Part shown: positions 1 to 10,000 of the stretch, in pieces
Layout of the letters: each line of letters begins with the position of its first letter
Position numbering within the stretch: the first letter of the stretch is position 1
DNA from: Desulfobulbus sp.
Lineage (GTDB): Bacteria > Desulfobacterota > Desulfobulbia > Desulfobulbales > Desulfobulbaceae
Assembly: GCA_003604995.1 (NCBI GenBank)
Contig: QZJD01000067.1
Location: 1 to 41,012, forward strand
Direction: 5' to 3'
DNA: 41,012 nt
Notes under the pieces: model-generated
Databases searched by the model: none
Told to the model about the DNA's origin: nothing
The model's input: the letters and a program-made list of their open reading frames with translations, nothing else
Position numbers and translations under genes: made by a program

Positions 1-186
1 GTGGAAATGGTTGCTGAGCAGGGACCAGGCGAGACATTCCATGCCGGTTTCAACCAGCAGGGAGGAAAATCGCTCAACAAACAAGGAGCGGTCGCTGTCT
101 TCAAGGAAGATATCCCGGCGCTCTATCCCCCGCACGATCACATGTTGGAGCAGACCGGGCATGTCAATTCTGGCGCTTCGTGGCAT
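1..186 (-). CDS. REP-associated tyrosine transposase (IS200-like, Y1_Tnp), 5' part only
   Basis: The window cuts this gene; only the first 62 codons are seen. The translation opens MPRSARIDMPGLLQHVIVRG and ends at the window edge with NHFH. Both are hallmarks of the RAYT/IS200-like Y1 transposase family (PF01797): the N-terminal MPRxAR...HVixRG motif, and the HUH metal-binding motif (His-hydrophobic-His, here HFH). The catalytic tyrosine lies outside the window. These enzymes cut and join single-stranded DNA at REP or hairpin ends. ATG at 184-186 is chosen because the family's proteins start exactly here. No Shine-Dalgarno sequence precedes it; instead a good sigma70 promoter ends 6 nt upstream, so the mRNA may be leaderless. 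Whether the rest of the gene is intact cannot be seen. Confidence 0.85.
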   Translation of the reverse strand, partial: MPRSARIDMPGLLQHVIVRGIERRDIFLEDSDRSLFVERFSSLLVETGMECLAWSLLSNHFH

Positions 187-192
187 GAGCAG

Positions 193-221
193 AATATATC
201 AGGCGACAAGGGCTAAGTCAA
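193..221 (-). promoter_or_regulatory. sigma70-type promoter for the transposase
   Basis: Read on the minus strand, TTGACT (216-221) is followed after exactly 17 nt by TATATT (193-198). The -10 box ends 6 nt before the ATG, so transcription would start at or next to the start codon. Confidence 0.6.
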
Positions 222-274
222 TAAAGCAGCAACGTCCCCATTTTCCCAATTTTCCCAAATCCTGCCTCCAAAGG

Positions 275-310
275 AAAGAAAGGCCTGCGCCCTGTGAACA
301 GGGATGCGCA
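275..310 (-). terminator. possible terminator after the lipoprotein gene
   Basis: Positions 286-310 form a hairpin: TGCG and CCTGT pair with ACAGG and CGCA across a 2-nt loop, with small bulges. On the minus strand it is followed by a pyrimidine-rich stretch with short T runs (about 272-284). It lies about 100 nt beyond the stop of the lipoprotein gene and ahead of the transposase promoter. The T tract is imperfect, so the call is tentative. Confidence 0.4.
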
Positions 311-408
311 TAACCTTTTGATCTTATGAAATATTTTATTCGCAACAATTTGCCTTGACAGGGGAAATATAGGATGTCCCTATTACAATACTGGTACAGC
401 GGAGCTTG

Positions 409-1005
409 CTATTGATTAAGGGCAACAGAACCTATTAAGTATCTGATAAAGGAAATATCATTTTCCGTATAGAAATTATTAGTTAATAGCAATCTACCGG
501 AGCAAACCAGTACATCTCCATTATCATACGAAATTGCCTTAAAAAAACAACGGTAATCTTTATTATTATATTTATCATTAGCTATCATCTCGATTATTTC
601 TGTTGAAAGTTTTATATTCATATTTTGGCAACAAGGGTCTGATAATAGATAGTGTCGTCCTTTTTTGAGCAATTCGAATTGTTCCTTAGAGAACCTTGCC
701 ATATTGATATCAATAAGATAATCAGGTTCGCTCATTGAATGAGCTCCATATATCGGGTGAAAACCAAAATACACTTTCCCTTTTAGTTTGGCATTCGCGC
801 GAAAAACATCCGAGTCTCGAACATCAATTCTGTAATTGTTTTCATGGGAATCGGATTGCTCTGGTAAGGTTATCGAGAATCCTACACTATTAAACTGCAC
901 TATTGAACTTTTCCCCAAAGGAGTTCTGTTTATGCCAGCATGTATACTACATCCTAGCAAAAGGCAAAATACGTTAAAAAATAATACTATTTTGAATAAT
1001 CGCAT
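409..1005 (-). CDS. small AT-rich lipoprotein, candidate immunity protein for the upstream Rhs toxin
   Basis: I do not recognise a family. The product is 198 residues. It starts MRLFKIVLFF and carries a lipoprotein signal with lipobox LLGC (Cys19) followed by Ser, which predicts an outer-membrane lipoprotein facing the periplasm. The start at 1003-1005 is supported by GAGG 5 nt upstream and by the signal peptide; longer in-frame starts reach into the Rhs gene and lack both. The gene begins 7 bp after the Rhs stop codon, on the same strand. Its base composition is far more AT-rich than the Rhs body and matches the Rhs C-terminal domain. By analogy with known Rhs toxin/immunity pairs, a small cotranscribed gene directly behind the toxin tip is the expected immunity gene. 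The lipid anchor would place protection in the periplasm. Function is inferred from position only. Confidence 0.7.
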   Translation of the reverse strand: MRLFKIVLFFNVFCLLLGCSIHAGINRTPLGKSSIVQFNSVGFSITLPEQSDSHENNYRIDVRDSDVFRANAKLKGKVYFGFHPIYGAHSMSEPDYLIDINMARFSKEQFELLKKGRHYLLSDPCCQNMNIKLSTEIIEMIANDKYNNKDYRCFFKAISYDNGDVLVCSGRLLLTNNFYTENDISFIRYLIGSVALNQ

Positions 1006-1012
1006 ATTAACC

Positions 1013-4000
1013 TCAATATAAATCAAATCTCCATCCAGGATAAAGAGCTGTTTCACCGCCTCCCGTATTGAAAGATACAGGTTCCATTTCCACAATGGCC
1101 CGCGATGCGCCATAAAAAACCATCCCTGGAATATACATTGGGCCACCAACTCCTGCTCCTGCGTTTAACCCCATAGACAATTCGCCTGGCCACTCACCGC
1201 CAGCCTTTTCAATAATATATTGAACCCAACCGCCACAATTTTTGTATGATCCAGAATAATGTCCAAACTCGTCGGAACATGATCCACACGCATTATGACG
1301 CCCTGCTGAAATTAACGCCGCTCTAAAAATTGCCGCTTGGACACAAGGGTCGTTTGTTATCTGCCAGTTTTCAGTTAGTTCATCTAGATAAGGCTCGATA
1401 TCATTCTCTATGTTATTTATATCAACAGCAGATCCATTTGTTACTAATACACCTTTTCTATTCAGTTCTGATTCTGGATTCACAACTTTCTCAGGATGAA
1501 AAGAAAAAGTAAACGGACTTGTAAACTGTACATCCATTTCTCTCAATATCTGCTCCCAGCAACAAGTCTCAGTATTTCCATCAAATTCTTCGTCAAAAAC
1601 TAAATAGACATGCCCTCCACTTCTTCCTAAATCCCATAGAAATGACAACTCGTTTGCCATTCTTCTATAGGCTACACGAACAGCTTTCCCCAGATAATCC
1701 CAACTACCAACAGGCTCATTCCCTACAAATCCATACAGATTAATGCCACCTTTTTCACCGAGCGGATCCCTCGTTTGCCAGCGCCCAAGCTCAGGCATGT
1801 AATACCTGTACCCATAGTAGTACATACCGGTTTCAACATCAAAATACTTGGTGCTGAAGCGGTAGGAGTTGACATCAGCAAGAGTACCTTCTACCTTCAA
1901 TCCGTTCCCATAGGGATCATACTCGTACTGCGCTGACATTGCCCCTGCATTATCAATCAGTTGACTGACATTACCGTTGCCGTCGTAGGTGTAGGTGTGC
2001 GTCCCGGCGGCATCCAGCCTGGCAAGCAATCCTCCGATCCCGCCAGCGCCCTGGAGAGATTGGCTCAGATCCAGGCCCCACACGTACGAGGCAGTGGCCT
2101 GGTCCCTTTCATCCAACTCCGCCACCATGTTCCAGCCGTCATACAAAAAGAAGCTGGCAGTTGTCAGTGACCAGTCATCAGTATCATACGAATAGACCTT
2201 CTTCTGGACTCTCCGACCCATGTAATCGTAGACAAACTCGAGCCGCTTGCTGCCATCCGCAGGAGTTTCAGGGGCCACCACCGCCAGCCGGTTCTCCCCG
2301 TCGTAGGTGTAGCGCATGGCGCCATAGCCGGTCATATTGCCGTCATCGTCGTACGACGGCTCTTCACTGGCCTGGCCGTTATCACCGGTGATCAGATTAT
2401 ACTGGTTGAGTTGGTTGGCGGTATAGGTGAGTTGCAGGCGGAGAGCATTTGCCGCATCCCAGGCGGTGGCTTGCTTGCGGTTGCCGATGTTGTCGTACAC
2501 ATAGCCGCGCTTCTCGCTCTCCACCGGCTGGCTGGTGTCGATAGGGTCGATGCCCAGATAGCGGTTTGATGCGGTCAGCTCGTTGCGGTCGTTGTAGCCG
2601 TAGAGGTTAAATCCGCTTGCCGTGAAGGCCGACCCCGAGTTCTTCACGTTCTCCCGCCTGCCGATGGGGTCATAGCTGTACTCATACTGGGAGATCAGGT
2701 TTGCGTTGAACTCGTTTTTCACCTGGGTCTTCAGATTCCGGTTCGGCTCATAGCCGTATGTGGTATGCTGACCGGTGCTGAAGGCCAGCCCCTGTAGGAG
2801 GTCACTGTCCGGAACGTAGCCGTAGTTGACTGAGCCAGTCGCTCCGCCCACATCCCATGACAGGGTCGAAAATCGGCCGGTTGCGGGATCATAACCATAA
2901 GTGGCGGTGCACCCCGAGCCCACGGTAAAGCCTTTATTTCTACCGACCGGTCCGGTGGTTTCATACGTCCGGGTGATGGTTGTATTATACAGGCCGGTGA
3001 TGGTTTCGGTCTCCAGCTGCAGAGCATCAGTATAGCTGAAGTTCCTTGAGCCGACCGCATCGGTGATGCTCCCCTGGCGGCCCAGCCGGTCATAGCCGAA
3101 GCTGACGTCCGTGGTGGCATCGGAGTAGTCGATATCCGTCAACTCCGCGGTGCTCGGATCGCAGACATAGGTGGTGACCAGCGAGCTACCGCTCTCCGTC
3201 CTGGCCCAGGTCCTGGTCCGGAGCTGATTGGAGGTGGTATAGGTATAGGAGACTTTTCGTCCTGCCGCATCCTCCTTGGTAGTAAGCAGGCCGGTCGCCT
3301 CGTTATAGTGCCAGATGGTGACATCGGCGGTGCCGGTCTCCGCCGGCCAGGTTTCGCTGGTCCAGTCGCTGCCGCCCTGATAGGTGTACATGCGGGTACG
3401 CTGGCCATAATCGTCATACTCATAGCTGACCGGATAGGTCGCCTCGCCCCAGATATGCGTTACCTGGTCGCGGTCGTTGTATTGGTAGCGGGTGTATTTA
3501 TCAAGAGCGTTTTTCTCCCAGGCCTTGCGACCGGTAGCCGGATCATAGCCGAACCAGGTGCGGTTGCCGGCGGCGTCTTCCACATAGTCCACTCTGCCGG
3601 CCGGGTCATAATGGATGCTTGCTTTGCCTGTGCGCGGATCTGTAAACCCTGTTCTCCTGCCTAGGGCATCGTAGTCGTAGGCAACATGAACGCCGGATCT
3701 GGAGGTCTCCTCCACCACCAGCCCGTATTCGCTGACACTGGTCTGATTGTTGGCGGCGTCGGGATAGTCGATGGTGGTCATGGTGCGCTTGCTGGCCCGG
3801 TCAACGATATCGGTGGCAACGGTTTGATTGCCGTGGATGTCGATACTGAGCGATTCGCTCACCAGCCCGTTGCCGAACCCGGTCAGGCGGCTACGTCGGG
3901 TGGAAGTCCTTGTGCGGCTGGCATCATTGGCTTTGGCATACACGAACTGATTCGACTCCTGCCACCAGTCGGAACCGATCAGGATATACTGTGTATCTGT

Positions 4001-7000
4001 TTCCGTGATCCGGTCAAGGGATGCGAGATCCAGGTCAACATTGCCGTCCAGGTCAAGCCCGGACCGGTACTGGTTGCCCAGTTCATCATACGCAAAAACG
4101 GTGGCGGCCTGGCCGGTGGTCTCGGTACGGGCCAGGCGGCCCAAGTCATCGTATACGTTTTTACTGGTTATCGTCCCGGTGTAGCCCGGTTTTTCGCTCA
4201 GGATGGCCCGGCCGAGCATGTCTGTGGTGGTCTTTTCCCAGCGCGGCGAATCGGGACTGCCTATACTGACCTTGGTCCACTGGCTGCCGTCCGAATTGAC
4301 GCCGTACTGATAATATTGCGGCACCACCCCGGTGCCGGTGACAGAGCGCACCCGGCCGTCCGGATAATCGGTGGTAATCTCGGTGGCACCGCCAGGACGG
4401 GTCACCGTGGTCACCAGCGGGTCGGGGTACTCATAACCGGTACGCAGCCCGGCCGCGTCGATGCTGTATTCCAGGCGGCCGGCGGCATCGTATTTCCGCT
4501 CGGTGAACAGCCGCAATCCCTGGGATTCGATGGTTTCGGCCAGACTCCGGCCGGCGGCATCGAAGGTAACGGTGGTGGTGATATCGCCGTGCAGCCCTTC
4601 CCTGATGGTGACGGCCGGCCGGTTCATCGTGTCGTACACATACGCGGTGGCGATCCCGGTCCGGTCGGTTTCCGAATCCTTGGCACAGCAGCCCCAGACC
4701 GTCTCGGTGAAGGTCCCGTCGGAATGGACGATCTTTTCCGGCCGGCCGAACTCGTCGAGGATATGGACCGACCACTGGTACACCTCATAGCCGGAACCGG
4801 TGAAGATGGAGGAATATTGCTCCACCGTGTTGCCGTAACTCTCGGTGATGGTTGTCGCGCTGGTGGTTTTGAAGGCGATTCCGTCAGGATGTGCCGCGGT
4901 GCCATGACTGACCGTCTTGCAGATCGCCTTGCCCGACCCAGGGGCAAAAGTGCCGCGGCTGCCGTTGCTGCCTGGGGTGTAGGTGCCGTACTCATAACTG
5001 TAACTGGCGAGAGTCCCATCCGGGGCAAGGACACTCGCCACCTTGCCGGAACCGGCAAGACCTGTGCCGCTTGGGTTGTAGACAGTCGTCGTGCGCGGAT
5101 TGCTGGTCGCGCCGTATGAGGCCGCAGGCGTTGCCGCCTGCTCGACGATTTCGGTGCGAGATGAATCTCCATTCCGGCGATAGGCATGGTAGGTGCGCGA
5201 CACGATTACGCCCTCGATTTCTTTGGTAACGGTGCGTGGCTGTTTCACATCCAGCGGCGAATTTGCATCGTTCGGATCAACAGGATCATAGCTGTAATAT
5301 ATGGCCTGCGCCTCGGAAACGGAAGCGGTGACAGGTGCATCGAGCCAGGCGTGGATTTCCACCGTGGTCCGCCCCTGTTCGTCATACTCGTAGCGCGCCC
5401 AGCCGCCGTCCGGCTGGATTATCGACTTGATGCGGCCGACGCTCCCCTGCGGTGCGGTCTCGTCATAATAGTCCGTTGCGGTGGCCAGGGCCGCGCCCTC
5501 CGGATCGACAATTTCTGCGACGAGCTTTGTCCCCCAGGCATAATCGCGGTAGACCTTTTGCACCACCGAGGCAATCTCGCCGGCAGCGGTCCTGACCGTT
5601 TCGGTCACCGTCCGCTCGCCGGTGAGGGGATCGGTAACGGATTCCTTCGTGGTGACCTGGGCGCCGTCACCCTTGTCCAGGAACCAGGTATTACTGTCCG
5701 GACGCCAGGTATAGGTGTATTTTTTGGTTGCGATGCCGGCGGTGAGCTGGGTGAGCACCAGGGTGTCATACTGGTCCGGCGCAGCATCGGGGTTCTCGAC
5801 CCGCCAGGTGGTCAGCGGCGTCGCGGTCTCCGCCACCTGATACCGCCCTTCCGGTGTCTTGTCCGGCAGGAGATCGGACGAACGGTAGAAAACCAGCTCA
5901 TAACTGTACCCGTCAATGACCCGGATATCGACCAGGGACTGATCGGCAAGGATCTGCACGAGCTTGTTCCCGGCGTCGCGGACCGTTTCCACATCCTGCA
6001 GGCTGTACAGGTCCAGCTGCTCCGGGGTGGCAAGCGCCGGCGAGGGAAACTCTGCCCGGATGAACAGGTCGCCGGCTGACTTGCCGCCGTCAGTCATGCC
6101 GAGATTCAGCCTGACATTGATGCTGGAGAGCTCGACAAACTCCTTGCCCGGAACCACGCAGGAATTGTCCGTACAGGCTGGACAGCCAATATACACCCTG
6201 GCATCCTTATAAATGCAAGGCATCTGCGCATCCGCGGCCCGGAAGGTCAACCAGCCGCTGGCCGAACCATCCTCAACCGTGATGACGCCGGTTGCCGGAT
6301 CAATTTCCGCCTTGACTTCATCGTCCCAGGCAAGGGCGGACCAGACAACCTCCCTGCCCGCCGGCGTGGTTGCCGCCAGGGAGCGCGCCTGCCCCCCGAG
6401 CGGAATGGGGTAGAGGTTGTCCTCGATTGTGATTGTATCCACCGATATTTCATCAAACCGGAGCGGAATCTCCTCGGACCTTATTTCGACCCGGTCGCTG
6501 CCCATATTCAGAATCACCTGGGCCGTATAGGAGCTGTCCCGCTCGAACTGAAAGCCGGCGGCAATTTCCGCAAAACCCTGCCCCTGCCGCTCCGCCGGGA
6601 TATACGCAACAGGCCTGCCGTCTTTTGTCACCACCACCGTTGTGGAACCGGAGGTGTATTCGGCAGGCTGAATTGTAAAGGGGATTTTTACGTCGCACAC
6701 TGCATTCCCCCGCTCGTTCAGCGGCACCAGAATCTCCGGATCGGTGGTAATGTCCACCGCATAGACCTCAACCTCAATATCGTCATAAAGGTTCAGGATT
6801 TCGTATTCGACCCTGCACTCGGTTGAACAGACATCCTTATTGACCCGAACCTGTTTTTTGGTGTCCGCATGCACGACAACATTCTCTTGCCCGGGAGAAT
6901 CGCCAACTTCATACATAAGATCAAAGCGCTTCTCCTGCCCTTCACCCGAGGCAACAGCCTGTTGGCCGGCAAAGGTGACCGACTCGGAATCAAAATCGGT

Positions 7001-10000
7001 TATGATGTCGTACGCGCGGGCGCCAACCACGGTCTCCTCGCAGTGATATGTACTGTTTTCACAGGTGTAATCAAGGCTCACTATTTGTTCTTTTTCCATG
7101 ATCCAGTAGACCTTGGCCTGCATGGGCAGGGCACCGCCAACCTTGGCCGCGTTGACGATATTGCCGTTGCCGTCAACCGAATAGGGCGAATTGATGACGA
7201 TGCGGCTCCAAGGGAATGAATACCCATCGCAGGAACCGAACGCATAGGTACGGACGATCATATCAAGAGCCTTCGGAACACCGGCGGCGCTGGCGGTAAT
7301 GGCATATTCGGCATCCGGGACCCCTCCCAGAACAACCTGAACCGATGCCTCCCCGGTGGTATGACTCTGGAGCCCAGGGACTGCCCCTGACCCGCATTGC
7401 CCGTACAACGGAACCGCTTGCATACAGGAGTCGTCATTAACAATGAGCAGGGCCGGCCGCAGGTCCCGGTTCGGGTTCCCGGGACAGGGTGTTTTTTCCA
7501 CCGGCGCGGCAACGCTGAAATCCACCGCAACATTGGCAACCGGGTTGCCGTATTGATCCATTATCCGCACGCCGGCGAACCCGATCCAGGTCAGGACATA
7601 GCCTGAAAAATTTGCACCGGGCAGCGCCTCCATTTTTACGGGATCACCGGGAAGGGCATACTGGGTGAACGGCGTCGTTATGCCTACCCCCGAGTCCAGG
7701 GCGGCGCTTATGATGTTTTTGCCGACCTGCGTTTGATAGGCATCCGCGGGATCTAGATAAAGATGAGCCGGGTTCCCCTGGGGGAGGGCATTGCCTTCCG
7801 CTCCCTGGCAACTTCCGGTACACTTGCCGAGAGTGTATGCTACTTCGGCAATGCCGTGCACGTCGGAGTTGACACGAATGGTATCGGCGCTATTGGTAAA
7901 TTTCCCGCCTCCGGTCTTTGCGGTAAATGTGACAACGGCACCGGCAACAGGGGTATTATTCCTATCACGAACCATGACCTGCAGTTTTTTCTCCAGGGGG
8001 GTTCCCACTTTTCCAGTCTGCATGTCGGTTGCCGTTATCTTCTGGATGGAATATCCGCTCGCCGGATCTGTGTTTGGCGGATCAAGGTTGGGGTTACTTA
8101 AACGGTCCTTATAATACTCGGGCCAGCGATCCAGTCCCCAGGCGGTCATCCCGCCAGCGATCTCGCCGGCGAGCATCCAGCCGGACTCGGAGGTGGTTGG
8201 GTTCTCCTTGAGGTAGGCGTAGCCGGTCCAGTCTTCATAGGCCATTTCCGTCTCGGGGATGGTGACCGTATAGCCTTGGTTTACACCATTGGCGATGTCG
8301 GCGGCAATGGTCTCCGGCAGGGCAAGGGTCGGCAGGGTTGCGGCAAGGTTGGCCGCATCGAGGCGGACCAGCGGGATGCTTTCCGCTTGGGCCAGGGCAA
8401 GGAGCTTGGCCGTGGAGACCGATTCCACCCCGAACTCCTCTTCAAAGACCCGGTGCTCCAGGTGCGAGTGCTGCAGGCCGGCCAGCTGCATAAAGAGCGA
8501 TGCTGGGGACATGCCCGCCGTTGCGATGCCGCCCACAGGCTCCGCCACCCGCAGGTCCGCGTCCAGGTACAGCCCCTGCCAGCTGAACCCGTGCGGCGCG
8601 TCGAGCAGGGAAACCACCTCCAGCACCCCGCCCAGGGTGACCAGGGTCGGCAGGGGCCGGGCGACTTGCAACTGCAGGAGGGAAGCGAGCTCCTCCTCGG
8701 CCCGGTTGCCTTGGTCAAGGTAGGCCATGGCCCGTTCGAAGAGCAGCCGCTCGGCGTTCTGTTGCGCCAGGGGAGTTGGCGTAAGGGGGGCGGTTCGGTG
8801 GGCGGCGAGGCCGAGCAGGGTCGGATAGCCGGCCACCAGGGTGTTCACCACCGGGATCGTGGCCCCAGGCGCGATCAGCTCCACCGTCAGGCGGAGCTCG
8901 GTGCCGGCGGCCAGGCCGCCTTGGCCCACCAGCTCTCGCTTGCCGTTCACGGTCAGCACCGGCCGCAGGCGAATCAGGTACGAGGGGGTGTTGTCCAGGC
9001 CGCCGTAGGCGTTCATGATCTCCTGGTCCTCGATGGTCTCCGGCTCATAGAGGACCGCGATACGCTGACCGGCCAACCGGTATACGGGCAGGGTCTGGTC
9101 GAAAAAGGTCGTGCCGTCCTTCGCCCTGGCGACGAGCCGGGCCCGGTGCAGGAGCTCGTTCGGCAGGCCGGCGTATTCGCCGGTCACTGCTATCTCCCTG
9201 AATTGGAGCCCCGCCGGGATGATCCGCATCTGCTCCGGGTTGAGGGTGCGGGTCCGCAGCAGGCCCTCGTAGGTCAGGCCCGGATCGGTCTGGGCCAGCT
9301 GGTCGTTCAGCTGCCCGGCCAGGTAGTGCAGCGGGGTCTCGGTCCCGGGCGTGGCAAGATAGCTGTCGCGCATAGACCCGAGGTTCAGTGTACCTACGGT
9401 ATCGCCGGGATCGTTTCCGGAAAATCCGGCCACCTTGATGCTGGTGTCCAGGGCCAGCCAGGCCGGGCCCTGCCCGTCGAGCATGATTCCCCGGTAGTTG
9501 TCGTAGGGGATCTCCACTTCAACCCAGACATGCTCGATCTGGAAATTGCTGATCCGGCCACCGCTGACCACCGGCGCATACGGGATGCCCGCCCTTTGCA
9601 GCAGTCGGCCGATGGCTGCCGGGTCCTGGAGTCCGGTCAGCATCCTTGCCGATTCCAGATCCGCAAACTCCATCACCCCGCGCACGTAGCGGGCCGGGAA
9701 GCCAGCGGACCGAAACAGGGCCACCAGAAGCGCCGCCTGGTCGGCGTCGTTGCCGCTTCTCTGGCGCAGGGTCTCCTCGGCCCCCTTCATCACCCCCCAG
9801 TACCACTCGGTTTGGATGGTGTTCTTAACCCATTCGTAGATCAGAACCGGGTTCCAGTCCAGGGACTCGGCCAACTCTGCAATGGGCAGCGAGATGGGCG
9901 CCTCCGGGCTTGATTCGAGGTCCATGCCGGCGAAATCCGCACTCCCACCCCGGTAGGCCGGGACAATCGCCGGTTCGCTCATCGGCGCCCGCGCCGGCAG

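Noticed and set aside
3686-5119. Long plus-strand ORF (477 codons) inside the Rhs gene
   Set aside because: It is antisense to the YD-repeat coding sequence; the Gly/Arg-rich translation resembles no family and lacks a ribosome binding site.
8276-9913. Long plus-strand ORF (545 codons), rich in Gln, Gly, Arg and His
   Set aside because: Antisense shadow of the GC-rich 5' part of the Rhs gene; low-complexity composition, no recognisable domain.
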